A DNA stretch of 64,000 nt from contig JAFWHX010000005.1 in the NCBI GenBank assembly GCA_017533915.1, positions 124,001 to 188,000 on the forward strand, in the 5' to 3' direction. A program made the translations under genes and the position numbers. Within the stretch, counting starts at the first letter, position 1. Every line of letters begins with the position of its first letter. Positions 36,359 through 45,552 of this stretch are shown piece after piece. Source of the stretch: Eubacterium sp. GTDB lineage: Bacteria; Bacillota; Clostridia; Peptostreptococcales; Anaerovoracaceae. Below the pieces are notes generated by a model. It had not been told where the DNA came from, did no database searches, and saw nothing but the letters and a program-made list of their open reading frames with translations.

Positions 36359-36493
36359 TCCAGGAAGCAGCGAGCGTGCTCACGTCCGTTCTCCCCGGAT
36401 CGCAGGGTCTCCTGCAGGGGTATGGGTGTAGATTTTAATACGTTTTCAGTCAGGCAGAGCATAGCACAGTGAGCTGTGAAAGGAGTTCTTCAA

Positions 36494-37069
36494 ATGCACC
36501 AGATGGAAGAAAAGATACTTAAGGATGGGCAGGTATTACCTGGCGGCATTCTTAAAGTCGGAAGCTTCCTCAATCAGCAGATCGATACTGCATTCTTACG
36601 TGAGATCGGTGAAGAGATCGCACGGCTTTATGACGGCTCGGGCGTGACGAAGATCCTGACGATCGAATCAAGCGGGATCGCTATCGCAGCAGCAGCCGGC
36701 ATCATCATGAGTGTCCCTGTAGTTTTCGCAAAAAAGAATAAGACGAGCAACGTGAGTGGAGATGTTTATTCCACAACAGTGCATTCATTTACGCATAACA
36801 CGGATTACAATGTCGTCGTGAGCAGTGAGTATCTTAACAAAGATGACCGCGTGCTGCTCGTGGATGATTTTCTGGCAGAGGGAAATGCTCTCCGTGGGCT
36901 TATCGACCTTTGCGGTCAGGCTGGAGCTGAAGTCGCAGGAGCAGCGATCGCGATAGAAAAACGCTTCCAGGGAGGCGGGGATGCGATCAGAGCAGAGGGC
37001 ATCCGCGTTGAGAGCCTTGCGTGCATATCGCACATGGATGATGAGCACGTTGAATTCTGCGAGCTCTAG
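36494..37069 (+). CDS. xpt: Xanthine phosphoribosyltransferase
   Basis: A 191-residue salvage enzyme converting xanthine and PRPP to XMP. MEEKILKDGQVLPGGILKVGSFLNQQID at the N-terminus and the PRPP loop VLLVDDFLAEGNAL (about 122-135) match Xpt, which is about 194 residues in Bacillus. ATG 36494 has AAAGGAG 8 bp upstream; 36476 and 36503 are less well spaced. It is controlled by the guanine riboswitch just upstream. A nucleoside-type ABC binding protein begins 83 bp later, probably in the same message. Confidence 0.95.
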   Translation: MHQMEEKILKDGQVLPGGILKVGSFLNQQIDTAFLREIGEEIARLYDGSGVTKILTIESSGIAIAAAAGIIMSVPVVFAKKNKTSNVSGDVYSTTVHSFTHNTDYNVVVSSEYLNKDDRVLLVDDFLAEGNALRGLIDLCGQAGAEVAGAAIAIEKRFQGGGDAIRAEGIRVESLACISHMDDEHVEFCEL

Positions 37070-37152
37070 CACATGGAACAGTTCATATTTAGCGCATGAG
37101 CGCATTATGATACACGTCATTATTAAATGGTTTTACTGAGGAGGAAAAAGTA

Positions 37153-38379
37153 ATGAAAAAGAAAAGTCTGATTTTACTTCTTATTACTGCACTGATCGTC
37201 ATGACAGCTCTCACAGGCTGCGGCGGAAAAGGCGGCAATGAAGAGGAAGGCGAAGAGGAGAAAGCATCTATCAAAGTAGGATTCATCTGCCTGCATGATG
37301 AGAACTCCACATACGACCTTAACTTCATCAACGGAGCTAAGGCAGCATGCGAGAATCTCGGCATCAGCGAAGAGAACTACATCATCAAAACTAATATCCC
37401 TGAAGGACAGGAGTGCTTTGATGCTGCAGAGGAACTGGTAGACGCCGGCTGCGGAATCATTTTCGCCGATTCATTCGGCCATGAGGACTACATGATCCAG
37501 GCTGCAAAAGAGTATCCTGAAGTACAGTTCTGCCACTCAACAGGAACAAAGGCTCATACAGAAGGCCTTGACAACTATCACAATGCATTTGCTTCTATCT
37601 ATGAGGGACGTTTCCTTGCTGGTATTGCTGCAGGAATGAAACTGAACGAGATGATCGAAGCTGGCGACATCGAAGCTAAGGATGCCAAGATCGGATACAT
37701 CGGCGCTTACACATACGCTGAGGTAGTTTCCGGATACACATCATTCTTCCTTGGCGCTCGTCATATGTGCCCATCTGCTACAATGGATGTAACATTCACA
37801 GGTTCCTGGTATGATGAGACAGCTGAGAAGGAAGCTGCAACAAAGCTTATCGACGGCGGATGTGTTCTCATCAGCCAGCACGCTGACTCCATGGGAGCTC
37901 CGACAGCTTGCGAGAAGGCCGGTGTTCCAGACGTGTCTTACAACGGATCAACTATAGATGCCTGCCCGAACACATTCATCGTTTCATCAAGGATCGACTG
38001 GGCTCCTTACTATGAGTATGCTATCTCAGCTGCTGCAAACGGCGAGCCTATCGACACTGACTGGACAGGAACACTCAAGACAAATTCTGTACAGCTCACA
38101 GAGGTCAACGAGAACGCTGCTGCTGAAGGCACACAGAAAAAGATCGATGAGATCAAAGCTCAGCTTGAGTCCGGAGAACTCCATGTATTCGATACAGAAG
38201 CATTCACAGTTGAGGACAAGAAGCTTGACAGCTACAAGGCTGACGTAGATACAGACGAGAACTATGAGGCTGACACAGAGGTAATTGCTGACGGATATTT
38301 CCACGAGTCAGAATATCGTTCTGCTCCGTACTTCGATCTCCAGATAGACGGCATCAACCTGCTCGATACTAAGTTCTAA
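37153..38379 (+). CDS. BMP-family nucleoside-binding lipoprotein
   Basis: A 408-residue basic-membrane-protein family solute-binding protein. The lipobox ALTGC (Cys near residue 24) follows a short signal. Family features are KVGFICLHDENSTYDLNFINGAKAA near residue 40, GCGIIFADSFGHEDYM near 95 and YEGRFLAGIAAGMKL near 150. Related proteins bind purine nucleosides. Codon use here (cca, tca, aca) is simpler than neighbours, suggesting high expression. GAGGAG precedes ATG, and a strong hairpin terminator follows the gene, then the ATPase and permease genes. Confidence 0.92.
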   Translation: MKKKSLILLLITALIVMTALTGCGGKGGNEEEGEEEKASIKVGFICLHDENSTYDLNFINGAKAACENLGISEENYIIKTNIPEGQECFDAAEELVDAGCGIIFADSFGHEDYMIQAAKEYPEVQFCHSTGTKAHTEGLDNYHNAFASIYEGRFLAGIAAGMKLNEMIEAGDIEAKDAKIGYIGAYTYAEVVSGYTSFFLGARHMCPSATMDVTFTGSWYDETAEKEAATKLIDGGCVLISQHADSMGAPTACEKAGVPDVSYNGSTIDACPNTFIVSSRIDWAPYYEYAISAAANGEPIDTDWTGTLKTNSVQLTEVNENAAAEGTQKKIDEIKAQLESGELHVFDTEAFTVEDKKLDSYKADVDTDENYEADTEVIADGYFHESEYRSAPYFDLQIDGINLLDTKF

Positions 38380-38401
38380 TATCAAAATCTTTACGGCAAC
38401 A

Positions 38402-38433
38402 AGGGCCCCGGCAAGCCGGGGCCCTGTATTTTC
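38402..38433 (+). terminator. Strong hairpin after the BMP binding-protein gene
   Basis: GGGCCCCGGC and GCCGGGGCCC form a perfect 10-bp stem with AA loop, extended by A-T, then TGTATTTTC. It probably terminates part of the transcript so that more binding protein than transporter is made. Confidence 0.8.
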
Positions 38434-38445
38434 AGAAAATGAACC

Positions 38446-38478
38446 GGGAGCCTCAGAGGCTCCTTTCGTCGTTTTTAA
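38446..38478 (+). terminator. Second terminator-like hairpin
   Basis: GGAGCCTC and GAGGCTCC are perfect complements separated by a single A, and TTTCGTCGTTTTT follows. It lies 13 bp after the stronger hairpin. Confidence 0.55.
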
Positions 38479-38485
38479 AAAACGG

Positions 38486-38553
38486 ATACAACAAACAGAT
38501 CCTGCAGCTTTATGCAGGGCGTTAAAAAAGGCTGAAAACAGCTTTTGTTGTAT
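38486..38553 (+). other. Candidate three-way-junction RNA element
   Basis: ATACAACAAA (38486-38495) and TTTGTTGTAT (38544-38553) are a perfect 10-bp outer stem. Two hairpins lie inside: CCTGCA/TGCAGG with a 6-nt loop, and GCTG-AAAA-CAGC. The second hairpin can extend to AAAGGCTG/CAGCTTTT, which competes with the outer stem. No known riboswitch class is recognised. Confidence 0.5.
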
Positions 38554-38581
38554 AAAAAGAGCGGCATAAAAACGATTACTG

Positions 38582-38635
38582 CTGTAGAAGAAAGGGCAGA
38601 ATGTGCGGCAGATATGTCTGCATTTTCTTCTGCAG
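38582..38635 (+). other. Inverted repeat before the ABC ATPase gene
   Basis: CTGTAGAAGAAA (38582-38593) pairs with TTTCTTCTGCAG (38624-38635), 12 bp with one wobble, across a 30-nt loop that has its own GCAGA/TCTGC pairing. It could be a processing or stability hairpin. Confidence 0.5.
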
Positions 38636-38666
38636 CATACAGAGTATACAGAGAGGATGTGATGAC

Positions 38667-40211
38667 TTGGAAGAGAGAACACCAGCAGTCTCGATGAGGA
38701 ATATCACCAAGGTATTCGGCACTATCCGCGCTAACGATGGCGTCAACCTTGATATCTACCGCGGAGAGATCCTGTCGCTTCTCGGAGAGAACGGAAGCGG
38801 CAAAACGACTTTGATGAATATGCTCTCGGGGATCTACTATCCTGACGGAGGGCAGATCTATATCGACGGCAAGCCTGTTTCCATCAGCTCGCCGCACGAA
38901 GCGTACAGCTATGGGATAGGAATGATCCATCAGCACTTCAAGCTCGTGGATGTTTTTACAGCGGCTGAGAACATCGTGCTCGGCCTGAAAGAGGGCAAGA
39001 AGCTGGATCTTAAAGCCGCGTCACAGAAGATACGCGACATCTGCGACGCATATGGTTTTGATGTTGATCCTGACCAGAAAGTGTATAACATGTCTGTTTC
39101 CCAGAAGCAGACAGTCGAGATCGTAAAGGTGCTATACCGCGGTGCTGATATACTGATCCTTGACGAGCCTACAGCAGTGCTCACACCTCAGGAAACAGAC
39201 AAGCTGTTTACCGTGCTGAGGAATATGAAGGCTGACGGAAAGGCGGTCGTCATAATCACACATAAGCTGTATGAGGTGAAAGAGCTCTCTGACCGGGTGG
39301 CCGTGCTCAGAAAGGGTAAATTCATCGGCGATATGATCACAGCCGATACGAATGAGCAGGAGATGACCAACATGATGGTCGGACATCAGGTGTCGCTCAA
39401 CATAGAAAGGCCAGAGCCGGAGAATGTTCATTCACGTATCAGGGTAGAAGGCCTCACGGTAAAAGGACCTGACGGAGTAAAGAAACTCGACAAGGTCTCA
39501 TTTTCTGCAAACGCCGGTGAGATCCTCGGTATAGCAGGGATCTCCGGATGCGGACAGAAAGAGCTGCTGGAATCGATCGCAGGACTTCAGCATGTGAGAC
39601 ACGGCCATATCTACTACATCGATGATGATGAATCTATCGAAGAGATAACGAATCACGATCCGACAGAGATCGCAGACAAAGGCGTGGCGCTTTCATTCGT
39701 TCCGGAAGACAGACTGGGCATGGGACTCGTCGGGAGCATGGATATCATAGATAACATGATGCTCCGCTCATTCAGGAAAGGAAACAGCGCGTTTACTGAC
39801 AGAAAGGGGCCGAAAGAGCTTGCAGAGAAAGTCGTCAAGGAACTTGAGGTAAGCACACCGGGAACTACCACTCCTGTAAGAAGGCTCTCCGGAGGAAACG
39901 TTCAGAAGGTCCTCGTAGGCCGTGAGATAGCATCATCTCCGACCGTGCTGCTCTCAGCATATGTTGTCCGCGGACTTGATATCAATTCCTCATATACGAT
40001 ATATGATCTTATCAATCAGCAGAAGAAAAAGGGCGTAGCAGTGATCTTCGTCGGTGAGGACCTTGATGTCCTTCTCGAGCTCTGCGACAAGATACTGGTT
40101 CTTTGCGGAGGCAAAGTGAGCGGCATCGTCGATCATCCTACGCCTGATGATAAAAGAAAAGTCGGCCTGATGATGACCAAACTGGGAGGAGGTGAAGCTG
40201 ATGAGCAGTAA
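38667..40211 (+). CDS. Nucleoside ABC transporter ATP-binding protein (double domain)
   Basis: About 514 residues with two ABC domains, as in NupA and sugar transporters of this class. The first domain has GENGSGKTT (about 42) , a VSQKQTVEIVKVL signature-like segment and ILILDEPTAVLTP. The second has the degenerate GISGCGQKELLE Walker A and LSGGNVQKVLVGREI, with LSAYVVRGLD in place of the usual Walker B QPTRGLD. TTG at 38667 is the likely start, with GAGG about 10 bp upstream; ATG 38694 is an alternative. It overlaps the first permease by 11 bp. Together with the binding protein and xpt it suggests purine uptake and salvage. Confidence 0.9.
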   Translation: MEERTPAVSMRNITKVFGTIRANDGVNLDIYRGEILSLLGENGSGKTTLMNMLSGIYYPDGGQIYIDGKPVSISSPHEAYSYGIGMIHQHFKLVDVFTAAENIVLGLKEGKKLDLKAASQKIRDICDAYGFDVDPDQKVYNMSVSQKQTVEIVKVLYRGADILILDEPTAVLTPQETDKLFTVLRNMKADGKAVVIITHKLYEVKELSDRVAVLRKGKFIGDMITADTNEQEMTNMMVGHQVSLNIERPEPENVHSRIRVEGLTVKGPDGVKKLDKVSFSANAGEILGIAGISGCGQKELLESIAGLQHVRHGHIYYIDDDESIEEITNHDPTEIADKGVALSFVPEDRLGMGLVGSMDIIDNMMLRSFRKGNSAFTDRKGPKELAEKVVKELEVSTPGTTTPVRRLSGGNVQKVLVGREIASSPTVLLSAYVVRGLDINSSYTIYDLINQQKKKGVAVIFVGEDLDVLLELCDKILVLCGGKVSGIVDHPTPDDKRKVGLMMTKLGGGEADEQ

Positions 40212-41346
40212 GAATCCCGCAGGTGCGGTAACCGAGCCGCTGATCCACATCACCAAGAGAAAACACCTTGAATGGTATCAGTCATGGGGCATCAGACTTA
40301 TAGCCATAGTCATAGCTCTTGTGATCTGCGCGATAGTAACTTCCGTTATGACAGGGCTGGATCCGCTGAGCGTTTACAGCACGATGTTCGAGGGAGCTTT
40401 CGGGACAGAGAGAAAGCTCTGGATACTGGGCAAGGAAGTTTCGATCCTTCTGTGCATATCACTTGCGCTTACACCGGCATTCAAGATGAAGTTCTGGAAC
40501 CTCGGCGGAGAGGGGCAGGTGCTCATAGGAGCGCTGGTAACGGCAGCGTGTATGATCTACATGAAATCGCTTCCGCAGCCTCTTCTGATCCTCATAATGT
40601 TTCTGGGCGCTGTAGTCGTCGGAGCGATATGGGCTGGCATTCCGGCATTCTTCAAGGCAAAATGGAATACCAATGAGACTTTGTTCACGCTGATGATGAA
40701 CTATGTAGCGACACAGCTCGTCGCGTTCTTCGTTATCGTGTGGGAGGTGCCGAAAGGTTCCGGAAACGTCGGCATCATCAACCAGAGCGGCAATGAGGGA
40801 TGGCTGCCTGTAATAGGCGATTACAAGTATCTGCTCAACATACTCCTCGTCGCGATGGTGACAGTCGGCATGTATGTATATCTTAAATACAGCAAGCATG
40901 GATATGAGATAGCGGTAGTTGGAGAGAGCAAAAACACCGCGCGCTACGTCGGCATCAAAGTCGGCAGGGTCATCCTGAGAACACTGCTGCTCTCAGGCGC
41001 GATCTGCGGATTTGCAGGTTTCCTCATGGTAGCCGGAACTGACCATACTATCACCACCACGCTGGCGGGCGGCCGCGGATTCCTGGGCGTCATGGTCGCA
41101 TGGCTCGCTCAGTTCAATCCGCTCGGCATGGTGCTTTCCAGCTTCCTGCTCGGATTCCTCGAGCGCGGCGCGAGCGAGATCTCGGCTATATATCAGCTGA
41201 ACCATTCGTTTGGTGATATCCTGACAGGTATAATACTGTTCTTCATAATCGGAAGTGAGTTCTTTATCAATTACAAGGTCCACTTCCGCGGACAGGCTAA
41301 AGAGAAACCAGGCGCTGCGGATCCGAACGAGATCCAGTTGCATTAA
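40201..41346 (+). CDS. Nucleoside ABC transporter permease, first subunit
   Basis: A 381-residue permease of the BPD_transp_2 family with about eight to ten hydrophobic segments. Family patterns include KMKFWNLGGEGQVLIGALV near residue 95, ANQN-like WNTNETLFTLMMNYVA near 155, and GESKNTARYVGIKVGR near 240. ATG 40201 follows GGAGGAGGTG; the earlier in-frame GTG 40192 is part of this site. The second permease gene starts 15 bp later. Confidence 0.92.
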   Translation: MSSKNPAGAVTEPLIHITKRKHLEWYQSWGIRLIAIVIALVICAIVTSVMTGLDPLSVYSTMFEGAFGTERKLWILGKEVSILLCISLALTPAFKMKFWNLGGEGQVLIGALVTAACMIYMKSLPQPLLILIMFLGAVVVGAIWAGIPAFFKAKWNTNETLFTLMMNYVATQLVAFFVIVWEVPKGSGNVGIINQSGNEGWLPVIGDYKYLLNILLVAMVTVGMYVYLKYSKHGYEIAVVGESKNTARYVGIKVGRVILRTLLLSGAICGFAGFLMVAGTDHTITTTLAGGRGFLGVMVAWLAQFNPLGMVLSSFLLGFLERGASEISAIYQLNHSFGDILTGIILFFIIGSEFFINYKVHFRGQAKEKPGAADPNEIQLH

Positions 41347-41361
41347 GGAGGTGGATGAGTA

Positions 41362-42351
41362 ATGTTTAGTCTAGTTGCTTTCATCCCGCGTGCTGTAGCG
41401 CAGGCGGTGCCTCTGCTTTACGGATGCACTGGTGAAACTATCTCTGAGAAAGCCGGCAACCTGAACCTCGGTATCCCGGGCGTCATGTATGTAGGCGCGA
41501 TCTCGGGAGTGATCGGCGCGTTTTTCTATGAAAGGACCACAGAAGGGGCGCTGAATCCGGCGCTTGCGATACTGATCCCGCTGATCTGCTGCCTGATAGG
41601 GTCGCTTCTGATGGGACTTCTGTACTGCTTCCTTACGGTAACATTAAGGGCGAACCAGAACGTTACAGGTCTCGCGCTTACGACTTTCGGAGTAGGATTC
41701 GGTAACTTCTTCGGAGGGTCCCTCATAAAGCTGACGGGAAGCGATGTTCCGTCGATCGCTCTTTCGCGCACCAGCGAGTGCTTCAGCAAAGCGCTGCCGT
41801 TCGCAAAGGATCTCGGCTGGTTCGGCAAAGTCTTCCTGTCATATGGGTTCCTCGCATACATCGCGGTGCTGGTGGCAGTAGGAGCGGCTTATGTCCTCGA
41901 CCATACCAGGACAGGCCTTGAGCTCAGATCTGTGGGCGAGAACCCGGCTACAGCTGATGCCGCAGGAATCAACATAACAAAATATAAATATTTCTCAGTC
42001 TGTATCGGATGCATGATCGCAGGACTTGGCGGGCTCTACTACGTAATGGACTACGCGAGCGGCGTCTGGTCGAATGATGCGTTCGGAGACAGAGGCTGGC
42101 TGGCTATAGCGCTTGTAATATTCACTATATGGCATCCGAACATCGCGATATTCGCAAGCATGCTCTTCGGCGGACTGTACATATTCTACCTGTTCGTTCC
42201 TACCGGATCTAATATCGCGGTGAAGGAACTCTACAAGATGCTTCCATATGTGGTAACGATCATAGTCCTCGTTATCACGAGCAAGAGGAATAAGAGAGAG
42301 AATCAGCCGCCTGCAAGCCTCGGGCTCCCGTACTTCCGAGAAGACCGGTGA
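41362..42351 (+). CDS. Nucleoside ABC transporter permease, second subunit
   Basis: A 329-residue second BPD_transp_2 permease. It opens with a helix, then GETISEKAGNLNLGIPGVMYVGAIS near residue 30, RANQNVTGLALTTFG near 95 and GENPATADAAGINITKYK near 195, all typical of the NupC/YufQ-type subunit. AAGGAGGTGG lies before the ATG. It closes the xpt-transport operon; no clear terminator is seen in the 93 bp before the next gene. Confidence 0.92.
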   Translation: MFSLVAFIPRAVAQAVPLLYGCTGETISEKAGNLNLGIPGVMYVGAISGVIGAFFYERTTEGALNPALAILIPLICCLIGSLLMGLLYCFLTVTLRANQNVTGLALTTFGVGFGNFFGGSLIKLTGSDVPSIALSRTSECFSKALPFAKDLGWFGKVFLSYGFLAYIAVLVAVGAAYVLDHTRTGLELRSVGENPATADAAGINITKYKYFSVCIGCMIAGLGGLYYVMDYASGVWSNDAFGDRGWLAIALVIFTIWHPNIAIFASMLFGGLYIFYLFVPTGSNIAVKELYKMLPYVVTIIVLVITSKRNKRENQPPASLGLPYFREDR

Positions 42352-42444
42352 TATGCCTGCACGGGCTGATCAGATGTTAAATAATACGGCAGGGGTCCTT
42401 CGTTATGACTGGATCCCTGCCTTGTTCACAGAAGGGAAGGCATT

Positions 42445-43272
42445 ATGATGACGGCACCTATGTTCCGGAACAGATATCTTGCGCACGCACTCGGAGGGCT
42501 GGACGGATACAGCTATCTGAACAATGAGCCTGCACTCGTGAATTCACTTGTCAATGGTCATGAGTATCTTGAAGTGGACCTGACACTGACATCGGACGGG
42601 CATGTGGTCCCGGCGCACGGATGGTCAGAAAAGAACGCGGCAAGGTGCGGCATGAAATATGACCCTTCTTTCGGCCACATGACGAGAGAGATGTTCCTCA
42701 GTCAGACTCTTCACGGTATGCCGACGATGGATACAGAGACATTGTACGGATACATGAAAAAGCATCCGGATCTCTGGTGGCAGCTTGATCTTCATACTCT
42801 TGACTATGACAAGGCCGCTGTGGTCACGAAGGCGGTTCTGGATGATTTCCATAACGACAGCGAGCTCTTCGGTCATTTCCTTATACAGGCCAATTCGCCG
42901 GAGATGTTTGAGGGGATAGAAAGCGTATATCATTTCACGTATTACCAGCTCTTTCTCAAGAAGGGGATCTCAGATGAGGATCTTGACCGGTCTCTGAGAT
43001 ACTGCGTAGACAACGGATTTGTCTCTGTCTCGCTGAACTCGCAGGATGCGGATCCGGAGACGATCAGAAAGATCCACGATGCCGGGCTTGCGGTACTGGT
43101 ATACACAGTAGATAAAAAGAAGCGCCGCGATGAGCTTTTCGAAATGGGCGCTGACACGATATGCACTGATGTGTTCAGCCCGAGGCAGGACAAGGTGGAC
43201 AGATTCAATTCACTTCCGCCGGTCAGACTGTACAACAGAATAGTAAGAAAAATAAAACGTCTCCATAAGTGA
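42445..43272 (+). CDS. Glycerophosphodiester phosphodiesterase family protein
   Basis: A 275-residue GDPD-type TIM barrel. The N-terminal AHALGG and YLEVDLTLTSDGHVVPAHGW (about 38-55) give the metal-binding Glu/Asp and the catalytic His, and WQLDLH near residue 113 fits the next strand. No signal peptide is visible. It may release glycerol phosphate from teichoic acid or lipid turnover, fitting the convergent LTA-type genes. GAAGGGAAGG precedes tandem ATGs; the terminator overlaps the stop. Confidence 0.85.
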   Translation: MMTAPMFRNRYLAHALGGLDGYSYLNNEPALVNSLVNGHEYLEVDLTLTSDGHVVPAHGWSEKNAARCGMKYDPSFGHMTREMFLSQTLHGMPTMDTETLYGYMKKHPDLWWQLDLHTLDYDKAAVVTKAVLDDFHNDSELFGHFLIQANSPEMFEGIESVYHFTYYQLFLKKGISDEDLDRSLRYCVDNGFVSVSLNSQDADPETIRKIHDAGLAVLVYTVDKKKRRDELFEMGADTICTDVFSPRQDKVDRFNSLPPVRLYNRIVRKIKRLHK

Positions 43273-43284
43273 GACGTTTTTTGT
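43254..43284 (+). terminator. Terminator overlapping the GDPD stop codon
   Basis: AAAACGTCTC pairs with GAGACGTTTT over 10 bp, with CATAAGT as loop, followed by TTTTGTG. The stop codon lies in the hairpin. Because the stem is flanked by A and T runs, it may also act weakly in the opposite direction on the convergent gene. Confidence 0.85.
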
Positions 43285-43382
43285 GCAGCGTCATATGATG
43301 TGCTCTGATATTGATTTTGATCATCCTGACGGATATCAGCCGTCATATCTTTTGATATAGCTCTCAGCAAGCCTGACAGCGA

Positions 43383-45473
43383 TCAGCCGTCATATCTGTA
43401 GAAATGCTCCGGCATATGTGAAGAATCAGCCACGTTGTTATACTGAACGATCCTATAGTCTTCTGCAGCGTCCGGCTGCTCATTTATCGGAGTCTCTGAT
43501 GAATGGACTTCACCATCTTTATCAATGTACCCGATCAGCGAGTATGACGGTATCTCTTTACGCAGATCAAGTCTGAATCTGTCATATCCTGTAAGAGGCA
43601 TGCCAAGTTTTTCGAGCATGAACGGGGAAAGATAGTTAAGGCTTATCTCCACGTCGTCCTCCTCTTCTATATCGAAGTTCGCCCACATGCACAGAACTGC
43701 GCGGTGCCTCCGCTCCTGTATCTCTATGTCAGACATCCCGCTTTCCTTCATTCTGCTGATCATCGTATCGTTGAAGTCAGAGCCAAGCATAGGCTGATGG
43801 TCGCCGTAAAGAAGGATCACTGTCGGCTCGTCGATCTTGCTGAAGTACTCCGTGAGATCACGGAATGCTTCATCGCTTATTCTGACCAGATTCAGGAAGT
43901 TCCTGACTTCAGGAGTATCGAGCTTCTTATCCAGTATGTGTACCTTGTCCTCTACAGTACCTGCGTTATCGCTGTATCCGCCGTGGTTCTGCATCGTAAC
44001 ATTGAACATGAAGAACGGCTTTTCAGCGTTCTCTTTACGGTAGTTATTGAACTCGCGGACTACTACTTTATAGTCGGCTGCGTCTGACGTGTACTTTCTG
44101 ATGCGTTCGCGCTTTCCCAGGTCTTCACTCGAGATAAAGCTGTCGAATCCGAGAGCGGGATATGCGTTGTTCCTGTTGTATGAGTCGTGCTTACCGGGGT
44201 GGAATGCGACCGCTTTACCGTATCCGAGCTCTTTCAGAAGCCGAACGAGCGACGGCGTCGTCTCCTTTACGTTCGTGTTGAAAGGCGCATTATACGGCGG
44301 GAAGAAAGCCATGGTGTTTCCGGTCAGAAACTCATATTCTGAATTCGCAGTACCGCCTCCGAAGACAGATACATGTACTTCTCCTTTGACCGTGTTCTCC
44401 TTCAGGCTGCGTATGAACGGAAGATAGTCGTTCTCTACCGGAATGTCGCTTAAGACAGAAAGGTCCGAAAGCGATTCATTCATGATCACGATTATGTTCG
44501 GGCGTTCTTCTGAGACAACTGCGTTTCCGTCTGCCTTATCAGAATGAAAATCGCCGGCTATCTTAGCTGCCGCCGCCGCAGAGTATCCCTTAGGCCTGAC
44601 TATCCTCGCAGTTGCGATATTCAGTACGAACGCGAACGGGTACCCCTGGTTGCGGTAGTTTTCTTTCACCCAGACGCGCTTTAGCCTGATGTTGTGCTTT
44701 GTCGTGAATTCTGTATCAAAATAGACTTTGTAGAATGCACCGAGATATGCAAGGCCGATCAAAGCCACTACTATGCGGGCTTTGACTGGAAGCTTCATCG
44801 TCTCCTTGAGGACCAGAACAGCCGCGAAGAAAGCACCTGCGAGAGCCATTGACCAGAGCGCCGACTTATCGAGAGTCAGCGTGTATCCTCCTGCGACGTC
44901 GGCGGCAGTCCCGGCGGATAGAAAATCATTCGCGGAGAGCGGCGCGTCGCGGAAAAGCACAAGCATGTAATTTACGAATGCGAAGATATACCAGAATAAT
45001 GTGGTGCCGAGCGCGGTCAATTTCATTCTGCCTGTAACTATATAGATGATCACGAATGGAACAAGTATCGCAGCTAGATTCGACACAGGGAAAAGCGGCC
45101 GCTTCTCCAGGACGAACCTCGCTATCTCGCCGATCGAGTATCCGGTCGATTTAAAGACGACGATGAAGCTTACAGCTGGCGCAGCGATGAAAGAAAGAAT
45201 CAGGAAGATCATGTTGAGATCTGTTTTTCCCGGAAGTCTGGTGCTGAGCTCATCAAGAGGGAGCAGGATGAATGCCATGCTGAGGATGGGGACCATCACT
45301 GCTGTAATGAAAAGGAATGCGCCGCCTTCCTGGGTGAAACATCCTGCGTTCACTGCAATAGCCGCTAGTATTATTATGTCGATCGCCAGAGCTGCATATT
45401 TTACAGGTGTGAGCTCTTTCTTCAATGCCTGCGGAATTGATACGTGTCCGACCGCATTAGTATTATCTGTCAT
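43383..45473 (-). CDS. LTA synthase family phosphoglycerol transferase
   Basis: A 696-residue membrane enzyme. The N-terminal half has several helices (about 25-270). The extracellular sulfatase-fold domain (about 310-640) shows PNIIVIMNESLSDL near residue 325, which supplies metal ligand Glu, GGGTANSEYEFLTGNTM with the likely nucleophile Thr near 375, and LYGDHQPML near 560. LtaS enzymes move glycerol phosphate from phosphatidylglycerol to lipoteichoic acid. It is convergent with the GDPD gene and 80 bp after the TagF-like gene on the same strand. AGAAGG precedes the start. Confidence 0.9.
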   Translation of the reverse strand: MTDNTNAVGHVSIPQALKKELTPVKYAALAIDIIILAAIAVNAGCFTQEGGAFLFITAVMVPILSMAFILLPLDELSTRLPGKTDLNMIFLILSFIAAPAVSFIVVFKSTGYSIGEIARFVLEKRPLFPVSNLAAILVPFVIIYIVTGRMKLTALGTTLFWYIFAFVNYMLVLFRDAPLSANDFLSAGTAADVAGGYTLTLDKSALWSMALAGAFFAAVLVLKETMKLPVKARIVVALIGLAYLGAFYKVYFDTEFTTKHNIRLKRVWVKENYRNQGYPFAFVLNIATARIVRPKGYSAAAAAKIAGDFHSDKADGNAVVSEERPNIIVIMNESLSDLSVLSDIPVENDYLPFIRSLKENTVKGEVHVSVFGGGTANSEYEFLTGNTMAFFPPYNAPFNTNVKETTPSLVRLLKELGYGKAVAFHPGKHDSYNRNNAYPALGFDSFISSEDLGKRERIRKYTSDAADYKVVVREFNNYRKENAEKPFFMFNVTMQNHGGYSDNAGTVEDKVHILDKKLDTPEVRNFLNLVRISDEAFRDLTEYFSKIDEPTVILLYGDHQPMLGSDFNDTMISRMKESGMSDIEIQERRHRAVLCMWANFDIEEEDDVEISLNYLSPFMLEKLGMPLTGYDRFRLDLRKEIPSYSLIGYIDKDGEVHSSETPINEQPDAAEDYRIVQYNNVADSSHMPEHFYRYDG

Positions 45474-45552
45474 TTCTGCCTTCTTTTTGTGATATGAATA
45501 TCGTCTTCAGCATCTCTGCTTAAATATGTGTAATACTCTTTAGCGTTGCTGC

